Below, piece by piece: positions 17,131 to 24,766 of a stretch of 64,000 nt of DNA. Within the stretch, counting starts at the first letter, position 1. Each line of letters begins with the position of its first letter. The stretch covers positions 79,711 to 143,710 of the forward strand of contig JAOHSR010000001.1 in assembly GCA_028122735.1 (NCBI GenBank), written 5' to 3'. A program made the position numbers and the translations under genes. The stretch comes from Flavobacteriales bacterium. Lineage in GTDB: Bacteria; Bacteroidota; Bacteroidia; Flavobacteriales; BACL11. The notes below the pieces were generated by a model. It made no database searches and was not told the origin of the DNA. It worked only from the letters and a program-made list of their open reading frames with translations.

Positions 17131-18021
17131 ATGAAGGATAAAATCCTTATTACTGGCTATAATGGGGCTTTAGCTCAACGTCTAAGATCTTTTCTTAAAA
17201 ATGACTATGAGCTTATATATCTGACTTCAAATAAAAAATCAGCTGATAATCATTCTATTTATTATTGGGATGTTAAAAATAATTATGTTGATGAGAATGC
17301 ATTATTTGGATGTAGTCACATAATTCACTTATGTGGTTTTAATATAATGAATAGCTGGTCTAAGAAAAATAAAGAAAAAATGTATACCAGTAGAGTTGAT
17401 ACAGCAAATTTATTATTTGATAAGTGTAAGAGTTTAGGCGTAAACATAAAAACTTTTATTGGGGCATCAGCAATGGGATACTATGGTCTTGGTGTTGAAA
17501 GTGATGTTGATGAAAACAGTCCCTTAGGAGAAGATTGGTTAGCTAAATTATCATTTGATTGGGAGGCGGCTGCTAATCAATTTGAAAAGATAGGTTCAAG
17601 AATTGTTAATCTTAGGATTTCATTAATGATGGATTTGAATTCTGGATTTTTAAAGGTAACATTACTTCCAATGCGTATTGGAATTACTTCAGTTTTTCTT
17701 CCAAGTAATCTCGCTTATTCTTGGATACATATTGATGATTTATGTGGCTTTATTGCTTATGCTTTAAGAAATCAAAATATAGTTGGCCCTTTTAATATGG
17801 CATCTCCCAAAAAACAAAATCAACTTGAGGTGATTCGTGAGATTAAAAAATTTATATTTAAGAATGCTCTTATTTTTCCTATTCCTTTATTTTTAATGAA
17901 AATAATTTTAGGAGGAAGAAGTCAAGTGATTAAAGGAGGCCTTCATTTAAAAACAGATAAGTTGATTAATTCAGGATACAAGTATAAATACCCTACAATA
18001 TCAAGTTTTCTTAAAAAATAA
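17131..18021 (+). CDS. TIGR01777-type SDR family epimerase
   Basis: 296-residue Rossmann-fold protein of the YfcH/TIGR01777 group. The nucleotide-binding loop is ITGYNGALAQ near residues 5-14. The 'GASAMGYYG' segment (about 111-119) holds the active-site Tyr region, and 'SWIHIDDL' at about 193-200 is a hallmark of the family. The C-terminal DUF1731-like part carries 'VIKGGLHLKTDKLINSGYKYKYP'. Substrates of this family are not known. It starts 5 bases after the OmpA gene and is followed after 2 bases by DUF983. Confidence 0.9.
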   Translation: MKDKILITGYNGALAQRLRSFLKNDYELIYLTSNKKSADNHSIYYWDVKNNYVDENALFGCSHIIHLCGFNIMNSWSKKNKEKMYTSRVDTANLLFDKCKSLGVNIKTFIGASAMGYYGLGVESDVDENSPLGEDWLAKLSFDWEAAANQFEKIGSRIVNLRISLMMDLNSGFLKVTLLPMRIGITSVFLPSNLAYSWIHIDDLCGFIAYALRNQNIVGPFNMASPKKQNQLEVIREIKKFIFKNALIFPIPLFLMKIILGGRSQVIKGGLHLKTDKLINSGYKYKYPTISSFLKK

Positions 18022-18023
18022 AA

Positions 18024-18413
18024 ATGAAATTTATAAGTAAGGGGAGTAAGTTGTATAGCATTTTATTTAATAAATGTCCTAGATGTCACTCCGGAAAATT
18101 TTGGAAATATACCAATCCATTTAAAAATATATTTAATAAAGAAAAAGATAATATGCACTGCTCTAATTGTTCGTTGTTGTTTGAGCTAGAGGTTGGTTTT
18201 TGGTATGGTGCAATGTATGTGAGCTACGCAATTGGTGTAGCTATCATGTTATTTCTATGGGGATTGTCAAATGTTCTTTTTCCAGAAATAAATATATTCA
18301 ATCAAATATTTTTTGTTATATTTTTTATTCTTCTATTTGCTCCTTTTAATTATCATTACTCAAGATTGATATGGATTAATATATTTGTACATTATAAAAA
18401 TGAATTTTTATGA
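18024..18413 (+). CDS. DUF983 family membrane protein
   Basis: 129 residues. Two CxxC pairs (CPRC at about 15-18 and CSNC at about 47-50) form a likely zinc site. The family motif 'FELEVGFWYGAMYVSYAI' follows, and then two membrane segments at about 65-87 and 92-112. The function of DUF983 proteins is not established. Its last codon overlaps the start of a tiny membrane protein (ATGA). Confidence 0.9.
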   Translation: MKFISKGSKLYSILFNKCPRCHSGKFWKYTNPFKNIFNKEKDNMHCSNCSLLFELEVGFWYGAMYVSYAIGVAIMLFLWGLSNVLFPEINIFNQIFFVIFFILLFAPFNYHYSRLIWINIFVHYKNEFL

Positions 18414-18538
18414 GAAATTGGATCTTAATATTAATCGCCTTAGCAATTGTTTTTATTGGTATTACTACAAAAAAATTATTTTTTTTATTGTTTATAGTTC
18501 CGCTTTCTATGTTTTGGGATAAGAAAAAAGATGCTTAG
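18410..18538 (+). CDS. Small hydrophobic protein, 42 residues
   Basis: This small open frame begins with an ATG that overlaps the DUF983 stop by 4 bases (ATGA). It ends overlapping the next gene by 8 bases. The product is mostly hydrophobic: two candidate membrane segments (about 4-17 and 23-34) around a 'TTKK' turn, with a charged tail 'WDKKKDA'. The double overlap and membrane character suggest that it is translated with its neighbours. I do not recognise a family. Confidence 0.55.
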   Translation: MRNWILILIALAIVFIGITTKKLFFLLFIVPLSMFWDKKKDA

Positions 18539-18767
18539 AATTTATATAATTGGAATATCTATTTTGCTTATTGCTATTATAGCAAATGTTCTTGTAGATA
18601 AGATAGGGTTAAGTACTTGGTATGATTTTGGACCTAATTTTTTTAGCAATCCTTTTGACTCTATTAAAAATGTCGGGTTTTTTAGTTGCCTGTGGTTATT
18701 TGTTTTTTATCCTATTGTATTAGCTGCGGGTTATTTAATAGGAGATAAGCTATACTCATTATTTTAA
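18531..18767 (+). CDS. Hypothetical small membrane protein, 78 residues
   Basis: Unrecognised protein with two membrane segments (about 3-24 and 50-72) separated by an extracytoplasmic loop with 'STWYDFGPNFFSNPFDSIKNVGFF'-like aromatic composition. It begins inside the preceding 42-residue frame. It ends overlapping the convergent minus-strand gene by 9 bases. It is probably the last gene of the run that starts with the OmpA lipoprotein. Confidence 0.65.
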   Translation: MLRIYIIGISILLIAIIANVLVDKIGLSTWYDFGPNFFSNPFDSIKNVGFFSCLWLFVFYPIVLAAGYLIGDKLYSLF

Positions 18768-19622
18768 TTCTACTTCTGATATTTGATAAATTTTAAGTAT
18801 GATGAGGCCAAAAACTACACCAGAGAGTAACAATATTAAACTTGAAACTCCACTAACACTAAAGGATAGACGAAGTAAAATTGTAGATATTATAAAGCCT
18901 GTATTTCTTATAATTTGAGCATATCTTTCAGTATATTGAAATGATATTAAAAGAATAAAAACATCTACTAATATTAAAATTGTAAAGAAGTCTATAAAGA
19001 AAATATAATTTAAATTTTCTAAAAATTCTTGGTTTACAAAAACTGCATAACTCCAATCATATAAATTTGACATACATAAAAATAATAATATTGGTAGTAA
19101 AGCAATACTTAGCATTTTTTTGTAGCTTATAAATCGGTTTATATTTATGGTAGGCTTTCTCTTAGGGATATTTAAAATTGTTTTTTTAAATAAGTGGATT
19201 AAATAATAAATTATAAGAATTGCCAGTAGATCATAAAGGAGTACTAAGCCTTCTTGATTTATAATTCCTTCTTCGAAATTTAACATTGGGATGTCCCCAA
19301 AAACTTTTCTGATCATTACTAATGAGATGATTTCATATTCCTTGGCAATTGAAGTTGTGAAAGATCTTGGGAAATAATAAATTAGAAGAAATGCTTCGTA
19401 GATAAGAATAAATGAGAATGGCGTGTATAAAGCGGAAATAGGATTTCTTAGTAAATTATCTAGTCCTTTTAATAAACCTATATCATAATTTAGATTCAAA
19501 TAAATTAGTGCTAAATGTAATATAAAGCCACCAACAGCAAGAAAAAGGATTAATTTTTCAAATAATTTTAAGTTGTTATCAGAAAATATATAACCGTGAA
19601 GTTTATTAATTTTCAATATCAT
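18759..19622 (-). CDS. Hypothetical polytopic membrane protein
   Basis: 287 residues with about six or seven hydrophobic segments, near 23-43, 67-85, 125-145, 170-188, 205-232 and 258-280. A conserved-looking loop 'YFPRSFTTSIAKEYEI' lies after segment two, and a stretch of basic residues near 150-165. I do not recognise the family; it has no signal peptide and no enzyme motif I can see. It is the last gene of a four-gene minus-strand operon, following the 57-residue Lacal_2735-like gene by 3 bases. Confidence 0.75.
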   Translation of the reverse strand: MILKINKLHGYIFSDNNLKLFEKLILFLAVGGFILHLALIYLNLNYDIGLLKGLDNLLRNPISALYTPFSFILIYEAFLLIYYFPRSFTTSIAKEYEIISLVMIRKVFGDIPMLNFEEGIINQEGLVLLYDLLAILIIYYLIHLFKKTILNIPKRKPTININRFISYKKMLSIALLPILLFLCMSNLYDWSYAVFVNQEFLENLNYIFFIDFFTILILVDVFILLISFQYTERYAQIIRNTGFIISTILLRLSFSVSGVSSLILLLSGVVFGLIILKIYQISEVELK

Positions 19623-19625
19623 TTC

Positions 19626-19799
19626 TTACGAATTTTTTTCTATCTCATCAACTTTAATTAAGATATCGTTAGCTTCTTTTTCTAATTTATCACTTTCTTT
19701 TCTGTTAGTTTTAGAAAGGTGGAAAGCCTGCTCTTTTTTCTTGTTATATAAATCTAATAATTTTTCTTTTTCAGATTTTCTTTTAAATAGTCCAAACAT
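19626..19799 (-). CDS. Lacal_2735-like small coiled-coil protein
   Basis: 57 residues: begins MFGLFKRKSEKEKL, then a charged helical stretch with 'AFHLSKTNRKESDKLEKEA'. This resembles the short Lacal_2735 family of Flavobacteriia, known only from sequence. The start ATG shares one base with the stop of the upstream 46-residue gene (TAATG). It is likely cytoplasmic, possibly membrane-peripheral. Confidence 0.7.
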   Translation of the reverse strand: MFGLFKRKSEKEKLLDLYNKKKEQAFHLSKTNRKESDKLEKEANDILIKVDEIEKNS

Positions 19800-19939
19800 T
19801 ATTTTTTATTTTTTATTTCTGGATCGTTATCCATTTTTCTTTTTTGCGAGTCATGACCCCAATTTATCATATAAATTAGGCCACATACATAAAGTGTAAA
19901 TATTATAGCCCCAGTAATAAACATTGAAAGAGAAAGCAT
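19799..19939 (-). CDS. Small single-span membrane protein, 46 residues
   Basis: One membrane helix (about 5-26), then a hydrophilic tail 'WGHDSQKRKMDND'. It is encoded between a 65-residue membrane protein (2-base gap) and the Lacal_2735-like gene (1-base overlap). The tight packing supports real translation. Function is unknown; its form resembles small subunits of larger membrane complexes, which is a guess. Confidence 0.65.
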   Translation of the reverse strand: MLSLSMFITGAIIFTLYVCGLIYMINWGHDSQKRKMDNDPEIKNKK

Positions 19940-19941
19940 AA

Positions 19942-20139
19942 TTAATTATTTTTATTAAAGAAATTATTTCTTCTTTGTCTGATTGCAATTGCAAACAAAA
20001 GAATTGTTCCAGGCCAATGCGCTGAGTATTGAGCAGATTCAAAATCGCCAGTTAGACCTAAGATAATGGAATACATCATCGCAATAAATGCAATGATAAT
20101 TGGATAATAAACTAATATAAATTCTTTATAGTTTTTCAT
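19942..20139 (-). CDS. Small membrane protein, 65 residues
   Basis: Two hydrophobic segments (about 8-30 and 42-53) joined by a loop 'TGDFESAQYSAHWPGT', and a basic tail 'RQRRNN'. It is the first gene of the four-gene operon ending at 18759, with a -7 element 20 bases upstream. An alternative frame in the same stretch is rejected because this frame packs with its neighbours. No family recognised. Confidence 0.65.
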   Translation of the reverse strand: MKNYKEFILVYYPIIIAFIAMMYSIILGLTGDFESAQYSAHWPGTILLFAIAIRQRRNNFFNKNN

Positions 20140-20158
20140 ATATATATTTTTATTTAAG

Positions 20159-20166
20159 CAAATATA
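20159..20166 (-). promoter_or_regulatory. -7 element for the small-membrane-protein operon
   Basis: Exact TAnnTTTG (TATATTTG on the minus strand), with a possible TTTG (CAAA on plus at 20191-20194) 24 bases further upstream, slightly farther than the 18 bases seen at the best promoters here. Confidence 0.45.
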
Positions 20167-20221
20167 TAACTTTTTATTTTAAAAGCTATGCAAAAATTAA
20201 GTTTATAGGTTTTTTATTTTA

Positions 20222-20229
20222 TAAATTTG
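20222..20229 (+). promoter_or_regulatory. -7 element upstream of the 27-residue frame
   Basis: Exact TAnnTTTG (TAAATTTG) on the plus strand, with no -33 partner. Confidence 0.3.
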
Positions 20230-20239
20230 AAATAAAAAC

Positions 20240-20323
20240 ATGAATTTTTCAGATTCTATATACATCCTTTTTTTGATAATGATTGGAGTAATTTATTATC
20301 AATTTAGAAAGTCAAAAAAATAA
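20240..20323 (+). CDS. Possible 27-residue single-span membrane peptide
   Basis: A short frame, MNFSDSIYILFLIMIG..., gives one membrane helix followed by a basic end (RKSKK), the layout of a real small membrane protein. A -7 element (20222-20229) stands 10 bases upstream. The rest of the stretch between 20140 and 20386 shows nothing else I can support. Because the frame is so short, it may be chance. Confidence 0.35.
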   Translation: MNFSDSIYILFLIMIGVIYYQFRKSKK

Positions 20324-20386
20324 CTCTTACTTGTCTATAATTTAATCTTATGATTGAATAAAAAAACAGGCAACTGAAAATAGGTG

Positions 20387-20473
20387 CGGTGAGGAAGGGA
20401 TTCGAACCCCCGAAACAGTTTCCCGTTTACACGCTTTCCAAGCGTGCGCCTTAAGCCACTCGGCCACCTCACC
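20387..20473 (-). tRNA. tRNA-Ser (anticodon GGA)
   Basis: Cloverleaf read on the minus strand: acceptor GGTGAGG pairs with CCTCACC, the anticodon stem CACGC/GCGTG encloses loop TTGGAAA with anticodon GGA, and the T arm is GGGGGTTCGAATCCC-like. The long variable arm (around AACGGGAAACTGTT) is typical of serine tRNAs. The discriminator base is G, and the CCA end is not encoded. It would decode UCC and UCU. Confidence 0.96.
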
Positions 20474-20496
20474 AGAACAATGTGCGAATTTAAAAA

Positions 20497-21489
20497 TTAA
20501 ATAGTAATCTCTCCTCTAAGGTTAAATGTAATTTCCTTTTTAATTTTGTCGTTAGAATATTTTTGACCTAAAAGATGCATAAGCTTAGTTAATGCAGCTT
20601 CCGTTGTCATGTCACTACCACTAATAACACCTATTTTCTTAAGCAATAAGCTTGTGTGATAGTCTCCTTGCCTAACACTTCCAGATAAACATTGAGATAC
20701 ATTAATTATGATTTTTCCGTTATTTATAGCAGATTCTAATTCTTCTAAAAACCATTTTTCTGTTGTTGCATTACCCGAACCAAATGATTCAAGTATTATT
20801 CCTTTAGATGAATTTAGAACTGATTTAACAAAATTTTTATTTATTGAAGGAAAGGTTTTTAGAATAGCTACATCATTAGAGATTTCTGAAAATAATTTCA
20901 GTTTTTTGTTACTACCAGTACTAATATATTGTTTTTGATACTTTATTTTAACTCCAGCCTGAGCAAGAATTGGATAGTTTGGAGATTTAAAAGCATCAAA
21001 ATTATCAGCATTAACTTTTACCACTCGATTACCTCTAAATAGTTGATATTCGAAATAGACGCAGACTTCATTAATAATTCCATTTGATGCAATTTCAATT
21101 GATGTTATTAGATTCTCTTTTGCATCACTTCTTTTAATACCAATAGGTAATTGCGATCCAGTTAGTATAATTGCCTTGTTTACATTTTCAAACATAAAGC
21201 TAAGCATGGAAGCTGTATAGGCCATTGTATCAGACCCATGCAATATCACAAATCCATCATACTGGTCATAATGATTATAAATACAGTTAGATAAACTCAC
21301 CCAATTTTTAATATTCATGTTTGATGAATCTATTGGTTTTTCTAATGAAATGTGTTGAACATCTGAGCCACAATCTTTAATTTCAGGAATTGCATTTTTA
21401 AGATTATCAAAATCAAAAGGGTTTAAGGAATTGTTTTTCTGAATCATTCCAATTGTTCCGCCAGTATATATAAGTAAAATATTTTTCAT
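20497..21489 (-). CDS. ansA: Type I L-asparaginase
   Basis: 330 residues; hydrolyses asparagine to aspartate and ammonia in the cytoplasm. The first catalytic motif YTGGTIG carries nucleophile T12. The second, [10 protein letters not shown], carries D87 and T88 at 84-93. There is no signal peptide, which fits the type I (AnsA) rather than the periplasmic form. The start ATG shares one base with the stop of tatD (TAATG), so the two are cotranscribed, with tatD first. Confidence 0.93.
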   Translation of the reverse strand: MKNILLIYTGGTIGMIQKNNSLNPFDFDNLKNAIPEIKDCGSDVQHISLEKPIDSSNMNIKNWVSLSNCIYNHYDQYDGFVILHGSDTMAYTASMLSFMFENVNKAIILTGSQLPIGIKRSDAKENLITSIEIASNGIINEVCVYFEYQLFRGNRVVKVNADNFDAFKSPNYPILAQAGVKIKYQKQYISTGSNKKLKLFSEISNDVAILKTFPSINKNFVKSVLNSSKGIILESFGSGNATTEKWFLEELESAINNGKIIINVSQCLSGSVRQGDYHTSLLLKKIGVISGSDMTTEAALTKLMHLLGQKYSNDKIKKEITFNLRGEITI

Positions 21490-22262
21490 TATAAATGGAA
21501 TAAATCTATTGCATTTTCTGTAGTCTTCTTAGCAATCTCTTCAATATCTAAATTATATAAGTCAGCCATTTTAGCAGCAATATTTAGAAGGTATTTACTT
21601 TCATTTCGTTTTCCTCTAAAAGGCGTAGGAGTTAGATATGGTGAATCAGTTTCTAGTATAATATTATCTAAACTAATCTGATTTATTATTTTATTTATTC
21701 CTCCGTTTTTAAATGTTACCACTCCTCCAATTCCTAAATAAAAATTTTCTAGATTAATTATTCTTTCGGCTTCTTCAAGATTTCCAGTAAAACAATGAAA
21801 AACTCCAGAAAGATTATCATCATTTAATCTCTCAACAATTTCAATAGCTTCATGAAATGAATCTCTTACATGTATGACAGCAGGTAAATTATGTTCTTTT
21901 GCCAATTTAATTTGTGATTCAAACGCGATTTTTTGCAAATCTAAGGTTGATTTGTCCCAGTATAAATCAAGGCCTATTTCTCCAATAGCAATGAATTTGT
22001 TTTTATTTAGCATTTCTTCAACATGTGATATTTCTTTTTCAATATTATCTTTTTTTACGCTACAAGGATGGAGTCCAATCATTGGATAACAGTTTTTTGG
22101 ATACCTGTCACAAAGTTGTAGCATTTTTGTTGTAGTTGCTGAATCAATATTTGGTAATAGCATTTTAGATATCCCATTATCTATGGCGTTTTCTATTACT
22201 AAATCTATGTCATTGTCAAATTCTGATGCAAAAAGATGAGTATGGGTGTCAATAAAGTTCAT
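21489..22262 (-). CDS. tatD: TatD-family metal-dependent deoxyribonuclease
   Basis: 257-residue TIM-barrel hydrolase. Metal ligands are visible in 'DTHTHL' (5-10), 'AIGEIGLDLYW' (Glu about 96), 'VIHVRDS', 'VFHCFTGN' and 'ETDSPYLTP'. TatD proteins are magnesium-dependent 3'-5' nucleases acting in DNA repair or turnover. Length is normal. It is divergent from the glycosyltransferase gene, whose true start lies 36 bases away. Confidence 0.93.
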   Translation of the reverse strand: MNFIDTHTHLFASEFDNDIDLVIENAIDNGISKMLLPNIDSATTTKMLQLCDRYPKNCYPMIGLHPCSVKKDNIEKEISHVEEMLNKNKFIAIGEIGLDLYWDKSTLDLQKIAFESQIKLAKEHNLPAVIHVRDSFHEAIEIVERLNDDNLSGVFHCFTGNLEEAERIINLENFYLGIGGVVTFKNGGINKIINQISLDNIILETDSPYLTPTPFRGKRNESKYLLNIAAKMADLYNLDIEEIAKKTTENAIDLFHL

Positions 22263-22298
22263 TGTGCAATATTAGTTAATTTCTTTAGTTTTACATCT

Positions 22299-23270
22299 GT
22301 GTCAAAGTCGCTCAAAATACTTGTTGTAAGATTTAGTTCAATTGGTGATATTGTTTTAACAACTCCTGTTATTCGTGTTTTAAAAAAACAATTAAATGCA
22401 GAAGTTCATTATTTAACTAAGAATGTGTACTCATCACTTTTAAAAAACAATCCAAATATTGATAAGCTTTTTAGTATTAAAAAATCTATTCTCGAGATCC
22501 GAAAAGATCTTAAAGATCAGAAATATGATTTTATTATTGATCTTCATAACAATCTAAGGTCTTCACTTTTAATTTTTTTAGGTTCTCCAGTAAAGAGATA
22601 TGTTAAATCAAATTTCAAAAAATTTCTATTCAGAAGTTTTGGTATAAATCTTCTTAGAAATCAACATGTTGTAGATAGATATCTAGATGCAATTTCCTTT
22701 TTAAAAACCAAAAATGACAATTTAGGTTTAGAATATTATATCGATGAAAGTACCTCTGTAGATTTTGATTTAAAAGAGAAATACATTGTATGGGCTATTG
22801 GGGGTTCTAAAATTCAAAAGAAAATTTCAGTAAATCAAATAATTGAATTATCTAAGGAATTAAATTTCCCAATTCTATTAATTGGTGGAGATAAAGAAAA
22901 AAATACGGGAGAGTTAATAAAAGAAAAGTGTAAAGGATTAAATATTACAAATCTTTGTGGTACTCTAGATTTGGATCAGTCAGCTTTTGTAATTAAACAT
23001 TCTTTTTGTTTGTTTTCTAATGATACTGGTATGATGCATATTGGAGCAGCATTTAATAAAAAGATAGTTTCTTTTTGGGGATGTACAAAGCCTAATATGG
23101 GTTTTTATCCTTATGTTAAGAAAGAAAATTCTATGCTCGTTGTTTCTTCAAATTCTCAAAGGCAGTGCTCTAAGCATGGCGATTCTTGTCGATATTCAAA
23201 AGACGGATGCATAAAGGAGATTAGTATAGATGAAAATTTGAGAGAAAAAATAGGAAGATTTATTTCTTAG
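22299..23270 (+). CDS. Family 9 glycosyltransferase (heptosyltransferase-like)
   Basis: 323 residues from a GTG start at 22299. The ADP-heptose transferase family normally begins 'MKILVxRFSSIGDI'; here this core (KILVVRFSSIGDIVLTTPV) starts 5 residues after the GTG. The longer frame from 22236 would overlap tatD and add a poor N-terminus. The C-terminal nucleotide-sugar domain has 'SNDTGMMHIGAA' and 'FWGCTKP', followed by a cysteine-rich tail (four Cys near the end). It probably adds heptose or another sugar to lipopolysaccharide core. Its 3' end overlaps the convergent thioesterase by 11 bases. kdsB at 28343, also an LPS core gene, is near. Confidence 0.88.
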   Translation: MSKSLKILVVRFSSIGDIVLTTPVIRVLKKQLNAEVHYLTKNVYSSLLKNNPNIDKLFSIKKSILEIRKDLKDQKYDFIIDLHNNLRSSLLIFLGSPVKRYVKSNFKKFLFRSFGINLLRNQHVVDRYLDAISFLKTKNDNLGLEYYIDESTSVDFDLKEKYIVWAIGGSKIQKKISVNQIIELSKELNFPILLIGGDKEKNTGELIKEKCKGLNITNLCGTLDLDQSAFVIKHSFCLFSNDTGMMHIGAAFNKKIVSFWGCTKPNMGFYPYVKKENSMLVVSSNSQRQCSKHGDSCRYSKDGCIKEISIDENLREKIGRFIS

Positions 23271-23775
23271 AAAATAATGCTTTTAATTCTGTAGCATCTT
23301 CAGCTTTCATTTTACCACCAAGAATTAAAGATAATTGGCGTCTTCTTAATGCACCATCAAATCTTTCTTGCTCGATTTCTGTTTCTGGTGTAACAGTTGG
23401 AACCTTTACAGGTTTACCTAATTTACTTACAGCTACAAAAGTATAAATTGCTTCATTACATTTTGTTTTTTCTCCTGAAAGAGTGTCTTCCGCCCAAACA
23501 TCAAGAAAAATCTCCATTGAAGAAGTAAATGATCTAGAAATATTTGCCTCTATTGTTACTACACTACCTCTTGGAATTGGATTATTAAAACTGACATTGT
23601 TTACAGATGCAGTAACAGAAGTCCTGTTTGAATGTCTTTGAGCAGCTGTTGCTGCAATTATATCCATCCAATACATTAATCGACCCCCCATCAAATTATC
23701 TAAATTATTAGTATCATTTGGAAGTACTATTTCAGTTAATATAGCACGCGATTCTTTCGGGGTTTTACTGATCAT
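23260..23775 (-). CDS. Hotdog-fold acyl-CoA thioesterase
   Basis: 171 residues from the ATG at 23775, which overlaps the upstream stop by 4 bases (ATGA); a start at 23790 would add 5 residues. The YciA/BACH-type hotdog motif 'NNLDNLMGGRLMYWMDIIAATAA' and 'SVNNVSFNNPIPRGSVV' are clear. The enzyme hydrolyses acyl-CoA to free acid and CoA in the cytoplasm. The C-terminal helix region (about 125-165) is longer than in YciA. It follows the HU-SPOR gene on the same transcript. Confidence 0.9.
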   Translation of the reverse strand: MISKTPKESRAILTEIVLPNDTNNLDNLMGGRLMYWMDIIAATAAQRHSNRTSVTASVNNVSFNNPIPRGSVVTIEANISRSFTSSMEIFLDVWAEDTLSGEKTKCNEAIYTFVAVSKLGKPVKVPTVTPETEIEQERFDGALRRRQLSLILGGKMKAEDATELKALFSKK

Positions 23776-24728
23776 ATTGTTAATATCCAAGCTTGGGGAT
23801 TTTCTTTCCTAATTTTTGACAATGAAATTAAAGCTTGTTCTTTGCTGTCAAAGCTATCATAGCTAACTCGCATCATTTTATCATTTTTAATTATGATTGA
23901 ATTGTAATTCCAAGAGTTAAGTCTATTCTTGAGTTTATTTGCGTTTTTTTCTATGCTGAAGGCTCCGGCTATAATGTAGAATTTTTGATTTGGTATAATA
24001 ACTTCTTTAAAAACTTGAGACACCTCATTATTTATAATTTCAGGCTGAATCTCTTGTTTAATTTTAATTTCTTTGTTGCTTTGGTCTTTTAATACAGTTA
24101 CGTTATCTTTTTTAAATGATATTGGGTTAACATTTGCAATTTGTGTGTAAATATTATTAATTCTATCCTCTTGAGTAATGCTTAAAAATGATAGGCCTAT
24201 TAAAGGAATAATGATTGCTGCAGCTTTTAGTAATCTCTTTGCTGTGAAGTTGTTTTTTTGCTTAATAAGCTTTAGTGACTCTTCAATTATTTCAGAATTA
24301 TCTCTTGTTATTTTGTTATTTATAACATCTTGAAATCCAAAAGCATTTAAATTGTAATTTCTTTTTAAATCTTGTGTGAAAATTATATTTCCATCACTAT
24401 TTAAAGTGAATAAGCCAATCTCTTCAAATCTGCATGACTTGAATTTATTTAGATTTTCAAGGCTTTGATTAACAAATTTTAGTAGATTTAGTTTTGCATT
24501 TTCTTGTGAAATATTCTCTGCTTGAGCAATATGATTTATAAGAAGTCCATCATTATCTTTTAGTTGAGAATTGAATAAAATAGATTTACTTGGAGGAGTT
24601 AGTATGCCAGTTTTTTTATTAAGATTTGCAGAGATGCTGCTACAAACAAATCCGCCAAAGTTCATTAGTATTACACAATCATTCTTGTATAATAGTTGAG
24701 AAATATAATATTCGATGGAATTTTTCAC
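23772..24728 (-). CDS. HU (CCDC81-like) and SPOR domain membrane protein
   Basis: 318 residues. The N-terminal 110 residues form a divergent HU-like domain of the CCDC81 type ('VILMNFGGFVCSSISA', 'FEEIGLFTLNSDGN'). A membrane segment lies at about 163-182, then a linker, then a C-terminal SPOR domain at about 243-316 ('FYIIAGAFSIEKNANKLK'). SPOR domains bind denuded peptidoglycan at division sites, so this protein may tie the cell wall to a cytoplasmic partner. Such HU-SPOR proteins are common in Bacteroidota. It is divergent from the S8 protease gene with only 38 bases between starts. Confidence 0.9.
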   Translation of the reverse strand: MKNSIEYYISQLLYKNDCVILMNFGGFVCSSISANLNKKTGILTPPSKSILFNSQLKDNDGLLINHIAQAENISQENAKLNLLKFVNQSLENLNKFKSCRFEEIGLFTLNSDGNIIFTQDLKRNYNLNAFGFQDVINNKITRDNSEIIEESLKLIKQKNNFTAKRLLKAAAIIIPLIGLSFLSITQEDRINNIYTQIANVNPISFKKDNVTVLKDQSNKEIKIKQEIQPEIINNEVSQVFKEVIIPNQKFYIIAGAFSIEKNANKLKNRLNSWNYNSIIIKNDKMMRVSYDSFDSKEQALISLSKIRKENPQAWILTI

Positions 24729-24733
24729 TTACA

Positions 24734-24741
24734 CAAAAATA
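24734..24741 (-). promoter_or_regulatory. -7 element for the HU-SPOR/thioesterase operon
   Basis: Exact TAnnTTTG (TATTTTTG on the minus strand), ending 5 bases before the start codon, so the transcript would be almost leaderless. On the plus strand TATCTTTA (7 of 8) at 24755-24762 may serve the protease gene. Confidence 0.35.
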
Positions 24742-24766
24742 ACATAAATATCATTATCTTTACAAT

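Noticed and set aside
22236-22298. Longer N-terminus of the family 9 glycosyltransferase from ATG 22236
   Set aside because: It would overlap the divergent tatD gene by 27 bases and adds residues absent from the family.
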